A stretch of DNA of 64,000 nt from Thermobifida alba (GCF_023208015.1 NZ_CP051627.1:4198422-4262421), one strand, 5' to 3'. Positions 8,519-18,219 are shown, counted from the first letter of the stretch. Made by a program: numbers and translations. Notes: generated by a model not told the origin, from the letters alone.

Positions 8519-9728
8519 CGCCGCGCCGTCCGCGGCCGCGGCGACGGCGGCCCCGCACCGGACGCCGCTCGGTCTCCGGCGTCCGCCTGCCGAGGCCGTA
8601 GGGGTCGGCCGAGCGCCGCCGGAGCACCACCAGGCCCACCACGGCCAGCAGCACCAGAAGCACGGCGCCGCCCGTCCACAGCACCCAGCGGGGGACGAGC
8701 GGATCGTCGGCGAGCTGCTCGGCCAACTCCGGATCGAAGGGCGGCACGGACTCGGCGGTCGTCCCGGCGGCGGCCATCGCCCCCGGCGCGCTCAGCACCC
8801 CCGCCCCGTGGCCGGGCTGCTCCGCTCCGGCGGCGGGGGCCACGGCCCCGCCGGTGAGCGCCTCGGCCACCTGTTCCGGCTGGAGCTGCGGGTACTCGGC
8901 GCGGATCAGCGCGGCCACCCCGGCGGTGAACGCCGCGGCAGCGTCGCTTCCGGTCACGGTGGTGTACCCGCCGTCCGCGTCCAGCACGGTGACCTCCTCG
9001 CCCGGCGCGGTCAACGCGATGTGCTCGCCGCGGCTGGAGAACTCCGAGAGGGCGCCGTCGGCCCCGACCGATCCCACCGCCAGCACCCCCGGATAGGCGG
9101 CCGGGTAGACGGCCTCGCCGTCCGCGCCACCGGAGGCGACCACGACCACGCCGTTGTCCACGGCGTGCGCGACGGCGTCCCGTTCGGCCTCGTCGCCCTG
9201 CACGGAGAACGCGGCGTCGGGCAGCGGAATGCAGATGACCTGGACGCCCTCCGCCACCGCGTGGCGGATGCCCGCGGCGAGCGCCCCCGGATCCGTCTCG
9301 CCGCCTCCCGCGGCGTCGGCCTCCGCCGCCACCCGGATCGACAGGATCTCCGCCTGCGGCGCCACCCCCATGACCCCGCCGGTGTGTTCGATGCCGTGCC
9401 CGCTCGCCGCGATGATCCCGGCCATCATGGTGCCGTGCACGCCGTAGCCGTCGCTGTCGGGAGACAGGTCCTGGCCGGTGAGGTCGGGGCCGACCGTGAC
9501 CTCGTCCAGGTCGGGGTGGTCGGTGACCACCCCGGTGTCCAGCAGGGCGACGGTGACCCCCGAGCCCCGCGTCTCCTCCCACACCTCGGCCGCGCCGACC
9601 GTGTCCAGCCCCCACTGGTCGAGACGCAGGTCCGCGACGTCCGCCGCTGCCGGAGCGGTCAGCGGGCCGGCGACCAGCGCCGAACAGACCCCCAGAGCGG
9701 CGACCGTCCGGCTCCGTGTCGTGCGCAT
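8508..9728 (-). CDS. Mycosin-like subtilase, predicted pseudoprotease
   Basis: A 406-residue secreted, membrane-anchored S8-family protein. An N-terminal signal peptide (VAALGVCSALVAGPLTAPAAA) is followed by the subtilase domain and, near residues 355-380, a transmembrane helix (VLWTGGAVLLVLLAVVGLVV) with a basic tail: the mycosin architecture linked to type VII secretion. The catalytic Asp (ALLDTGVV) and His (YGVHGTMMAG) are present. The Ser motif, normally GTSxAAP, reads G-S-D-A-A-A-A, placing Asp where Ser belongs, and the oxyanion Asn motif (AAGN) reads S-G-G-A. Proteolysis is therefore unlikely. No Esx/Ecc genes are nearby. Start ATG with GGGAGG about 11 nt upstream. Confidence 0.8.
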   Translation of the reverse strand: MRTTRSRTVAALGVCSALVAGPLTAPAAADVADLRLDQWGLDTVGAAEVWEETRGSGVTVALLDTGVVTDHPDLDEVTVGPDLTGQDLSPDSDGYGVHGTMMAGIIAASGHGIEHTGGVMGVAPQAEILSIRVAAEADAAGGGETDPGALAAGIRHAVAEGVQVICIPLPDAAFSVQGDEAERDAVAHAVDNGVVVVASGGADGEAVYPAAYPGVLAVGSVGADGALSEFSSRGEHIALTAPGEEVTVLDADGGYTTVTGSDAAAAFTAGVAALIRAEYPQLQPEQVAEALTGGAVAPAAGAEQPGHGAGVLSAPGAMAAAGTTAESVPPFDPELAEQLADDPLVPRWVLWTGGAVLLVLLAVVGLVVLRRRSADPYGLGRRTPETERRPVRGRRRRGRGRRGVSR

Positions 9729-9799
9729 GGCGGCTTCAACCTCCCGACAGCCGGTGACCTCCGGGGAGGCGCTCCGGCCGAGACTGCTGTGGGCGCACG

Positions 9800-10645
9800 T
9801 CATTCTTTCATGTGCTTTGTGCTGGTCAGTGTCAGTTCCACCGGTACTCCCACGCGCAGGCCGAACCGTTCCGCGGCGCTTCCGCCGTGCACGGCCAGGG
9901 CCAGCAGCCCCGCCGAGTCGGTGAGCAACAGCGGCGCGCCGACGGGGACCGCGCCGAAGGTCGGGGCGACGGCGACGCTGTGCGCGCCGCCGGGCAGGTG
10001 CACGGTGACCCGGTCGGGCGGCGCCACGGGCCCCAGGGCGGTCACCAGGTCTTCGGGAATCAGCGAGAGCTGGCAGTTGCCGAACCGGTCGACGGCGTGC
10101 ACCTCGGTCCGGGCGGTGCCCGCGGTGACCTCCCGGAACGGTTCGGGGAGCTGCACCAGTCCCGCCGGGTCCACCGCGCGTCCGGCCTCGGCCAGCGGCA
10201 GCCCGGCGGCGATCCGCGCCCCGACGGGGGCGTAGACGTCCCGGCCGTGGAAGGTGTGCGACACCGGGTGCCGCCACAGCGACTCGTTGGTCAGCTCCAC
10301 GGCCGCGTCGATCCCGCCGAGCGACTGGGCCGCCCAGATCATCAGCCCGTTGTCCGGGCCGACCAGCACGTGTCCTCCGGCGGCGAGCGCCACACTGCGC
10401 CGCTCGGTGCCCACGCCCGGGTCCACCACGCACACGTGCACCGCGTCCGGGAACTCGGGGACGGTGTCGGCCAGCACGGTCGCGCCGCGCCGCACGTCCC
10501 CCGGCGGGATCTCGTGGGTGATGTCGATCACCGGGAGGTGCGGGGCGTGCCGCAGCATCTGGCCCCGGCAGGCGGCCACGAAACCGTCCTGGGTCCCGTA
10601 GTCGGTGAGGAAGGACAGGCAACTGTGGCCCTCACGGTCAGTCAT
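9800..10645 (-). CDS. SAM hydroxide adenosyltransferase / SAM hydrolase family (DUF62)
   Basis: A 281-residue protein of the DUF62 family, relatives of fluorinase and chlorinase that typically split S-adenosylmethionine into adenosine and methionine. Characteristic segments are SFLTDYGTQDGFVAACRG at the N-terminus, VIDITHEIPPGDVRRGA, VCVVDPGVGTERR, LVGPDNGLM and the C-terminal NCQLSL and FGAVPVG barrel strands. The ATG at 10645 is chosen because GAGGGGAA lies 7 nt upstream; a GTG 24 nt further up is less likely. It precedes the pseudo-subtilase by 71 bp and could be co-transcribed. Physiological role unknown. Confidence 0.85.
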   Translation of the reverse strand: MTDREGHSCLSFLTDYGTQDGFVAACRGQMLRHAPHLPVIDITHEIPPGDVRRGATVLADTVPEFPDAVHVCVVDPGVGTERRSVALAAGGHVLVGPDNGLMIWAAQSLGGIDAAVELTNESLWRHPVSHTFHGRDVYAPVGARIAAGLPLAEAGRAVDPAGLVQLPEPFREVTAGTARTEVHAVDRFGNCQLSLIPEDLVTALGPVAPPDRVTVHLPGGAHSVAVAPTFGAVPVGAPLLLTDSAGLLALAVHGGSAAERFGLRVGVPVELTLTSTKHMKE

Positions 10646-10716
10646 GTGGAGTTCCCCTCGATCTTTCACCTGGAGTCGCTACGATAGGTCGCCCCATCCG
10701 GACGAGGAGGCGTCCA

Positions 10717-11037
10717 ATGTCAGATGCCGGACCCAGCGCCCAGGACCCGTCCGATCCCGCCCCGCCGGGACCGGACCCCGAACAGACCCAGCTCGACGAA
10801 CGCGACCAGCGCATCCTCTCCTTCGAACGGCAGTGGTGGAAGCTGGAGGGCTCCAAGGAACAGGCCATCCGCGACGAGTTCGGTTTCTCCCCCACCCGCT
10901 ACTACCAGCTTCTCAACAGGCTCATCGACCGTCCCGAAGCGCTCGTCTTCGACCCGATGACCGTCCGGCGGCTCCGCCGCAGGCGCGCCGACCGGCAACG
11001 GCAGCGCACCGCCCGCGCCCTGGGCATCCAGCTCTAG
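10717..11037 (+). CDS. DUF3263 family protein
   Basis: A 106-residue cytosolic protein carrying the actinobacterial DUF3263 domain: DERDQRILSFERQWWKLEG, followed by EQAIRDEFGFSPTRYYQLLN and a strongly basic C-terminus (VRRLRRRRADRQRQR). The FSPTRYYQLLNRLID stretch looks like a helix-turn-helix and the tail could bind nucleic acid, so a small DNA-binding role is plausible but unproven. The N-terminal 25 residues are Pro/Asp-rich and probably disordered. The ATG has a good GAGGAGG site. It precedes otsB. Confidence 0.85.
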   Translation: MSDAGPSAQDPSDPAPPGPDPEQTQLDERDQRILSFERQWWKLEGSKEQAIRDEFGFSPTRYYQLLNRLIDRPEALVFDPMTVRRLRRRRADRQRQRTARALGIQL

Positions 11038-11166
11038 GCCCGACCGCGCGGGAGCGGGCCGGGACACCGGCCGGGAGTGCGGCGCGCGGCACACTCCGGC
11101 GGGGTTCCGCCGCGACCGGTTCGGGGCATACCCCCAGCGTCCAGTCCACCGAGTGGAAAGCCGTCC

Positions 11167-11985
11167 ATGTCTCTTCTCAATCCGACGACGGAGAGCGGCA
11201 GGACCGCGCTCGACCGTATCCGCGACGCGCCTGAGCGGGCGCTCCTCGCGTTCGACTTCGACGGAACGCTCGCCCCGATCGTGCCCGATCCGCGTGACTC
11301 CCGCGCACACCCCGGCGCGGTCCCGGCGCTGAGCGCCCTGGCCCGGCGGGTGCGCGCGGTGGCCGTGGTCACCGGACGCCCCGCCGCGGTGGCCGTCGAG
11401 TACGGCGGGCTCGACGCGGTCCCGGGCATCACCGTGCTCGGCCAGTACGGCCGGGAACGCTGGGAGGACGGTCGGCTCACCGTGCCCGACCCGCCGCCCG
11501 GGGTGTCCACGGTGCGGGAGGCCCTGCCCGGGCTGCTCAAGCAACTGGGTGCGCCCGACGGCACCTGGATCGAGGACAAGCACCACGCCCTGGCCGTGCA
11601 CACCCGGCGCACCGCCGACCCCGAGGCGGCGCTGGAGCTGCTCCGCGCGCCGCTGGCGGACCTCGCCGAACAGGCGGGGCTCGCGGTGGAGCCCGGGCGC
11701 ATGGTCATCGAACTGCGTCCACCGGGGGTGGACAAGGGGGCGGCGCTCACCGACCTGGTCTCCGGCACCGGGGCGGAGGCGGTGCTGTACGCCGGGGACG
11801 ACCTGGGCGACCTCGCCGCCTACGACGCGGTGGAGCGGCTGCGCGAGCAGGGTGTGGCCGGGGTCAAGCTGTGCAGCGGCTCCACCGAGGTCACCGAGCT
11901 GGCCCGCCGCGCCGACCTGGTGGTGGCCGGACCGTCGGGGGTGGTGGCGTTCCTGGAGGAACTCGTGGCGGCCCTGGGCGGCTGA
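11167..11985 (+). CDS. otsB: Trehalose-6-phosphate phosphatase
   Basis: A HAD-superfamily phosphatase that releases trehalose from trehalose-6-phosphate, the second step of the OtsA/OtsB pathway. The 272-residue protein shows the nucleophile motif DFDGTLAPI near the N-terminus, motif II VVTGRPA, the PPGVDKGAAL lysine region and motif IV YAGDDLGDLAAYDAV. The matching synthase OtsA is encoded 0.8 kb away on the other strand, with a Uma2 gene between. The ATG start is followed directly by SLLNPTTESGRTALDRI; the upstream ribosome site is weak. Confidence 0.9.
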   Translation: MSLLNPTTESGRTALDRIRDAPERALLAFDFDGTLAPIVPDPRDSRAHPGAVPALSALARRVRAVAVVTGRPAAVAVEYGGLDAVPGITVLGQYGRERWEDGRLTVPDPPPGVSTVREALPGLLKQLGAPDGTWIEDKHHALAVHTRRTADPEAALELLRAPLADLAEQAGLAVEPGRMVIELRPPGVDKGAALTDLVSGTGAEAVLYAGDDLGDLAAYDAVERLREQGVAGVKLCSGSTEVTELARRADLVVAGPSGVVAFLEELVAALGG

Positions 11986-12007
11986 GCACACGCCTGTCGG
12001 TACCGGA

Positions 12008-12625
12008 TCAGTCGGCGGCGTCGGTCTCGGCGCCGCCGATCAGCCGCCGCCACGGGCCCTCGGCCAGCAGCCAGTGCGGGACGATCCGGACCGGGAACGG
12101 CACGTCGGTGGCGAACACGTTCTCCCCGAACACCTGCGCGTGCTCGACGTAGCGGTCGCCGTCGAGCCGGAACTCGGCGATGCCGGGCTTGTCGGCGGAC
12201 GGGTTGACGATCCAGTACGAGGCGATGCCGAACTCGGCGTACTCGCGCAGCTTGGTGTGGTGGTCGCGGAACACGCTCTCGGGCGAGACCACCTCGACCG
12301 CGAGCAGCGGCGGCCGGGTGAGGTAGGGCCGGGTGGCGTCCTCGGTGCGGATCACCGCGAGGTCGGGGATGCGGTGGTGGGTGCCCTCGGCGCTGAGGTT
12401 GATTCCCGGGCCGGTCAGTACGGTGACGTCGTCGGGGGCCACGGCGGTCAGGTGAAAGGTCAGCCGAGACTCGATGAGGGTGTGCAGGTAAACCGGTGCG
12501 GGCGACACGTCAAGCCGCCCCCCGACCAGCTCGTACCTGCGGCCGTCGTCGGGCATCCGCCGCAGGTCCTCCACGGTCAGCGGCCGCTGCGGGGTGCGTG
12601 TCTCGCCAAGGCTCATGAGTGTCAT
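12008..12625 (-). CDS. Uma2 family (DUF820) putative endonuclease-fold protein
   Basis: A 205-residue PD-(D/E)XK-fold protein of the Uma2/DUF820 family, which is multicopy in actinobacteria and cyanobacteria and has no settled function. The nuclease-like core is visible: YELVGGRLDVSP, RIPDLAVIR (Asp), LAVEVVSPES (E-V) and KLREYAEFGIASYWIVNP. The ATG at 12625 has GGAGG only 4 nt upstream; an ATG at 12616 is the alternative. It sits between otsB and otsA without an obvious link to trehalose. A second family member is at 38524-39129. Confidence 0.82.
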   Translation of the reverse strand: MTLMSLGETRTPQRPLTVEDLRRMPDDGRRYELVGGRLDVSPAPVYLHTLIESRLTFHLTAVAPDDVTVLTGPGINLSAEGTHHRIPDLAVIRTEDATRPYLTRPPLLAVEVVSPESVFRDHHTKLREYAEFGIASYWIVNPSADKPGIAEFRLDGDRYVEHAQVFGENVFATDVPFPVRIVPHWLLAEGPWRRLIGGAETDAAD

Positions 12626-12752
12626 AGTGCCTCCCATCGCTCATGGAGGCCAGTATGGCGACGGAGGGTGACAGCGGAGACGCTTTTCCGGAATCTGTGG
12701 ACACGTTCTCCGGCGCCGGATCCGCACCGCGTCCGGCGCCGGAGGGAGGCGG

Positions 12753-14192
12753 TCAGTCCAGCGCCCGCAGCTGGTCGGCGAACCAGCGCTGCGGGGGCAG
12801 TGCCGCGGCGGCCTCCGCCAGGCGCTCGGTGCGCCGCCTGCGCTCCTCGCCGTCCATGCTCAGCGCCCGGTGCAGCGCGTCGGCGGTCTCGGTCACGTCG
12901 TAGGGGTTGACCAGCAGCGAGTCGGCGCCCAGGTCGTCGGCGGCGCCCGCCTCGGTGGACAGCACCAGCGCCACCCCGTCCAGCGACAGCACCGGCCCCT
13001 CCTTGGCGACCAGGTTCATGCCGTCGCGAATCGGGTTGACCAGCAGCACGTCGGCGAGCTGGTAGGACGCCAGGGAGCGCGGGTAGTCGTCGTTGACCTC
13101 CAGCACCACCGGCGTCCACTCGTCGGTGCCGAACTCGGCGTTGATCGCCTCGGCGGTGGCGCGCACCGACTCGGTGTAGGCGCGGTACTCCGCCACGGCG
13201 CCCCGGCTGGGGTAGGCGAACGCCAGGTGGGTGACGCGGTCGCGCCACTCGGGGCGCTCGCGCAGCAGTTCGCCGAAGGCCTCCAGGCCCCGCACGATGT
13301 TCTTGGACAGCTCGGTGCGGTCCACCCGCACGACCAGTTTGCGGTCGCCCACCCGTTCGCGCAGCCGCTCCCGCCACCGCGCCACGTCCTCGGCGGCGGC
13401 CCGCTGGCGCAGCCCCTCGGCGTCCGCGCCGAGACCGTGCACGCCGGTCCGCACGACCCGGCCGCCGTGCTCGACGGTCCGGGTGCCCCAGTTCACCGGG
13501 GCGCGCAGGAACACCTCGCAGCACCGCAGGAACGCGTCGGCCCAGCGCAGGCTGAGGAAGCCCAGGTAGTCGGCGCCGAGCATGCCCTCCAGGAGTTCCC
13601 GGCCGATCTCGGCGGGCAGCATCCGGAAGTACTCCGGCGGAGCCCACGGGGTGTGCGAGAAGTGCGCGATGCGCAGGTCCGGGCGGCGCACCCGCAGCAT
13701 CCGGGGCACCAGCGCCAGGTGGTAGTCCTGCACGGCCACCTTCGCCCCCTCGTCGGCGCCGGTGAGCAGCGCCTCGGCGAAGGCGGAGTTGTAGGTCCGG
13801 TAGTCCGCCCACTCGCCGCGGAACCGGGTGCCGAACGCCGGCTTGTTGGGCGTGTCGTAGAGCATGTGGTGAACGAACCACAGTGTGGAGTTCGCCACAG
13901 AGTTGTAGGCGTTGGCGAAAACTTCGGGAGGAATGTCCAGCATGCGCACGCTGGCCCCGCCCACGTCGTAGCCGGCCTTGTCCAGCCGGCCCTCGGGAGC
14001 GGCCGCGGTGGCCTTGCGGTCGGCGTCGGACAGCGCCGCGCACACCCACAGGGTTTCGATTTCGGCCGCCACCGAACTCAGCCCGGAGACCAGGCCGCCG
14101 CCACCGCGCCGGGACCTGACGGCGCCGTCGTCCCCGATCGAGAAGGACACTGGTCCCCTGTTGGAAGCGACGAGGATCTGTGCCTTGTCCAC
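12753..14192 (-). CDS. otsA: Trehalose-6-phosphate synthase (GT20)
   Basis: A retaining glycosyltransferase that joins UDP- or other NDP-glucose to glucose-6-phosphate. The roughly 479-residue protein has the N-terminal VASNRGPVSF and GGGGLVSGL loop, VQDYHLALVPRMLR in the acceptor region, an R...K phosphate-binding motif in VDRTELSKNI (family usually VDRLDYSKGI), and the donor-binding NPIRDGMNLVAKE. The divergence in VDRTEL and the Leu/Val in GVALVLSTEAG are mild. The GTG at 14192 has GAGAGG about 11 nt upstream; a GTG at 14204 lacks a site. Partner of otsB at 11167. Confidence 0.88.
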   Translation of the reverse strand: MDKAQILVASNRGPVSFSIGDDGAVRSRRGGGGLVSGLSSVAAEIETLWVCAALSDADRKATAAAPEGRLDKAGYDVGGASVRMLDIPPEVFANAYNSVANSTLWFVHHMLYDTPNKPAFGTRFRGEWADYRTYNSAFAEALLTGADEGAKVAVQDYHLALVPRMLRVRRPDLRIAHFSHTPWAPPEYFRMLPAEIGRELLEGMLGADYLGFLSLRWADAFLRCCEVFLRAPVNWGTRTVEHGGRVVRTGVHGLGADAEGLRQRAAAEDVARWRERLRERVGDRKLVVRVDRTELSKNIVRGLEAFGELLRERPEWRDRVTHLAFAYPSRGAVAEYRAYTESVRATAEAINAEFGTDEWTPVVLEVNDDYPRSLASYQLADVLLVNPIRDGMNLVAKEGPVLSLDGVALVLSTEAGAADDLGADSLLVNPYDVTETADALHRALSMDGEERRRRTERLAEAAAALPPQRWFADQLRALD

Positions 14193-14460
14193 CTGTTGGT
14201 CCACCTCTCAGCGGTCGGAGTCCGATGCCCCATTTGACTACACGGCCCATGAGTCGGCAGGAGGCGGGGCACGTCCCACGTTCTGGTTAGTCTCGCCCGC
14301 CGCACCCCCGCGCAAACCAGTCCGCCGGGTTGCGGTCCGTCACAGTCGGCTGGACCTGGGGGAAGTAGCGGACGAACTACCCCTGATGGAAAAATCGACA
14401 CGCGATCCGTTATGGTGACCGACAGGTCTCGGTACGAAACCGAGCGGAAAACTTCAGATT

Positions 14461-14598
14461 GCTCATCCAGAGGGGTGGAGGGACACGGCCCTGCGAAGCC
14501 CCGGCAACCATCCCGGTGGACGTTTCTCGTCAGGTGCGAGGCGGCCGGGACAGGTGCCAACTCCGTCCCGTCGCCAAGGTGGCGCGGGGAAGATGAGG
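14461..14598 (+). promoter_or_regulatory. SAM-I (S-box) riboswitch
   Basis: The leader of the next gene matches the S-box consensus in order. P1 5' strand CTCATC is at 14462-14467. Then come AGAGGGGTGGAGGGAC, the core GAAGCCCCGGCAACCATCC, the later AGGTGCCAACTCC, a variable P4 arm, and the P1 3' strand GATGAG at 14592-14597. S-adenosylmethionine binding should stabilise P1. The closing strand of P1 runs straight into the Shine-Dalgarno (GGGGAG, 14597-14602) and there is no separate terminator stem, so control is probably at translation initiation. Confidence 0.93.
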
Positions 14599-14610
14599 GG
14601 AGAACGCCTC

Positions 14611-15879
14611 ATGGCGCTGACCGCCACGGAATCAGCCACGTCCACCGCCAACTCCTTCGGCCCCGCCGTCGCGCTGTCCTGTCGCGAGTGCGGCGCGCGC
14701 TACGACCTCGGCCCCGTCTTCGCCTGCGTCGAGTGCTTCGGGCCGCTGGAGGTCGCCTACGACTTCGGAACCGTCACCCGCGAGTCCGTCGAGCGGGGCC
14801 CGAAGAACATCTGGCGCTACAAGGCCCTGCTGCCGGTCCCGGCCGACGTCGAGAACCTGCCCACCATGAACCCCGGCCTGACCCCGCTGGTCAGGGCCGA
14901 CCGGCTCGCCGCCGAACTGGGCCTGCGCTCCCTGTACGTCAAGGACGACTCCGGCAACCCGACGCACTCCTTCAAGGACCGCGTCGTGGCGATGGCCGTC
15001 GAGGCCGCCCGCGCCTTCGGCTTCACCACGCTGTCCTGCTCCTCCACCGGCAACCTCGCCGGGGCGGTCGGCGCCGCCGCGGCCCGGGCCGGGTTCCGCT
15101 CCTGCGTGTTCATCCCGGCGGGGCTGGAGGAGGCCAAGGTCGTCATGGCGGCCGTCTACGGCGGCCAGCTGGTGGCGATCGACGGCACCTACGACGACGT
15201 CAACCGGTTCTGCTCCGAGCTCATCGGCGACCCGGCCGGTGAGGACTGGGGCTTCGTCAACGTCAACCTGCGCCCCTACTACGCCGAGGGCTCCAAGACG
15301 CTCGCCTACGAGATCGCCGAGCAGCTGGGATGGCGCCTGCCCGACCAGATTGTCATCCCCATCGCCTCCGGCTCCCAGCTCACCAAGATCGACAAGGGCT
15401 TCCAGGAGCTGATCGGGCTCGGCCTGGTCGAGGACAAGCCGTACCGGGTCTTCGGGGCGCAGGCCACCGGATGCTCCCCCGTGGCCCGTGCCTGGGAGAA
15501 CGGCCACGACGTGATCCAGCCGGTCAAGCCGGACACCATCGCCAAGTCGCTGGCCATCGGCAACCCGGCGGACGGGCCGTACGTGCTCGACGTCTGCCGC
15601 CGCACCGGGGGAGCGGTCGAGCACGTCAGCGACCCCGAGATCGTCGACTCGATCCGGCTGCTGGCGCGTACCGAGGGCATCTTCGCCGAGACCGCGGGCG
15701 GGGTCACCACCGGTGTGCTGCGCAAGCTGCTGGCCGCCGGGACGCTGGACCCCGAGGCCGAGACCGTGGTGCTGAACACCGGGGACGGCCTCAAGACGCT
15801 CAACGCCGTGTCCGGCACCGGCGTCACCGCGACGATCAAGCCGTCGCTGCGCGCCTTCAAGGACGCCGGGCTGCTCTGA
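14611..15879 (+). CDS. metM: Threonine-synthase-like PLP enzyme, probable MetM (O-phosphohomoserine to homocysteine)
   Basis: A 422-residue fold-type II PLP enzyme that generic annotation would call ThrC. An N-terminal zinc-ribbon-like segment (LSCRECGARYDL ... FACVECFGPL) precedes the catalytic domain, whose PLP lysine lies in NPTHSFKDRVV. Other marks are CSSTGNLAGAVGAAAARAG and VVLNTGDGLKTLNAV. Two contextual facts argue for methionine synthesis: it is preceded by a SAM riboswitch and followed by a ThiS/MoaD-like sulfur carrier. In Streptomyces this pair (MetM/MetO) is reported to make homocysteine from O-phosphohomoserine and thiocarboxylated carrier. Canonical threonine synthase remains the alternative. 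ATG at 14611 with GGGGAG 8-10 nt upstream. Confidence 0.8.
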   Translation: MALTATESATSTANSFGPAVALSCRECGARYDLGPVFACVECFGPLEVAYDFGTVTRESVERGPKNIWRYKALLPVPADVENLPTMNPGLTPLVRADRLAAELGLRSLYVKDDSGNPTHSFKDRVVAMAVEAARAFGFTTLSCSSTGNLAGAVGAAAARAGFRSCVFIPAGLEEAKVVMAAVYGGQLVAIDGTYDDVNRFCSELIGDPAGEDWGFVNVNLRPYYAEGSKTLAYEIAEQLGWRLPDQIVIPIASGSQLTKIDKGFQELIGLGLVEDKPYRVFGAQATGCSPVARAWENGHDVIQPVKPDTIAKSLAIGNPADGPYVLDVCRRTGGAVEHVSDPEIVDSIRLLARTEGIFAETAGGVTTGVLRKLLAAGTLDPEAETVVLNTGDGLKTLNAVSGTGVTATIKPSLRAFKDAGLL

Positions 15880-15932
15880 GGCGCCGATCCATTCCTCCCG
15901 CCGCGTCGAAACCAACCAAGGAGTCCACAGCG

Positions 15933-16211
15933 ATGAGCGTCAGTGTCCGCATTCCGACCATTCTGCGCACCTACACCAAGGGGCAGGCCGAGGTGACGGC
16001 CGAGGGGGCCACCCTCAAGGAGGTGCTGGCCGACCTGGAGGCCAACCACCCGGGCATCCAGGCCCGCATCCTCGACGACAGCGGCGCCGTCCGCCGCTTC
16101 GTCAACGTCTACGTGGGCGACGAGGACGTCCGGTTCGCCGACGGCCTGGACACCCAGACCCCGCAGGGCGTCCAGGTGTCGATCATCCCGGCGGTCGCCG
16201 GCGGCTGCTGA
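15933..16211 (+). CDS. metO: ThiS/MoaD-family sulfur carrier protein, probable MetO
   Basis: A 92-residue ubiquitin-fold protein (SVRIPTILRTYTKGQ ... LKEVLADLEANHPGIQARIL ... FVNVYVGDEDVRF ... VSIIPAVAGGC). Such carriers end in Gly-Gly, which is adenylated and converted to a thiocarboxylate. Here a single Cys follows the GG, so a JAMM-type protease would have to trim it, as known for QbsE-like carriers; no such protease is in the window. It lies 53 bp after metM, in the same operon under the SAM riboswitch, and is the likely sulfur donor to MetM. ATG start with AAGGAG upstream. Confidence 0.85.
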   Translation: MSVSVRIPTILRTYTKGQAEVTAEGATLKEVLADLEANHPGIQARILDDSGAVRRFVNVYVGDEDVRFADGLDTQTPQGVQVSIIPAVAGGC

Positions 16212-16226
16212 GCAGGCACACCCGTG

Positions 16227-16267
16227 CGGTACGGCCGGAGCGCGTCGCGCTCCGGCCGTACCGTTTT
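16227..16267 (+). terminator. Intrinsic terminator of metM-metO
   Basis: A perfect 17-bp stem (16227-16243 with 16247-16263) closed by a GTC loop is followed directly by TTTT. It ends the metM-metO transcript and insulates groEL. Confidence 0.93.
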
Positions 16268-16350
16268 CCCGGGGCGCACAAAAGTTTTCGGGGATCTGTT
16301 TGGGCCGCTCTGACCTGCGGGTAGCGAGGGCGGGGAGGAGGCGCCGGACG

Positions 16351-16377
16351 TTTGCACTCGCATCCGGGGAGTGCTAA
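16351..16377. promoter_or_regulatory. CIRCE operator 1 overlapping the groEL promoter
   Basis: TTTGCACTC-N9-GAGTGCTAA, one mismatch from the canonical CIRCE. It covers a good promoter: TTGCAC (16352-16357), 17 bp, TAAAAA (16375-16380). HrcA bound here would block RNA polymerase. Confidence 0.88.
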
Positions 16378-16387
16378 AAAGAGACCG

Positions 16388-16414
16388 TTAGCACTCTCAG
16401 GATGTGAGTGCTAA
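16388..16414. promoter_or_regulatory. CIRCE operator 2 (canonical) at the groEL transcription start
   Basis: A perfect TTAGCACTC-N9-GAGTGCTAA lies 10 bp after the first element and about 7 nt downstream of the -10 box, i.e. around the expected start site. CIRCE elements are bound by the heat-shock repressor HrcA. Confidence 0.95.
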
Positions 16415-16533
16415 ATCTCGGATCGAGACGATGAGGTCGCGACTTCCGGCAGACGGGTGCCGGTTCGCCGCGGCCATCCGTCGCGGGCGTCGGCTCGTTC
16501 CCTCGCGTATCAGCCCGGTCTCGGGAGGACTAG

Positions 16534-18165
<1,632 letters not shown>

Positions 18166-18192
18166 TCCGGTCGACCTCGTCTGCCTCCTTGA

Positions 18193-18219
18193 GGGGACGG
18201 CCCCGTCGGGGCCGTCCCC
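18193..18219. terminator. groEL terminator (bidirectional)
   Basis: A perfect 12-bp stem GGGGACGGCCCC / GGGGCCGTCCCC with a GTC loop, followed by TTCC, lies between the convergent groEL and Nudix genes. Confidence 0.85.
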
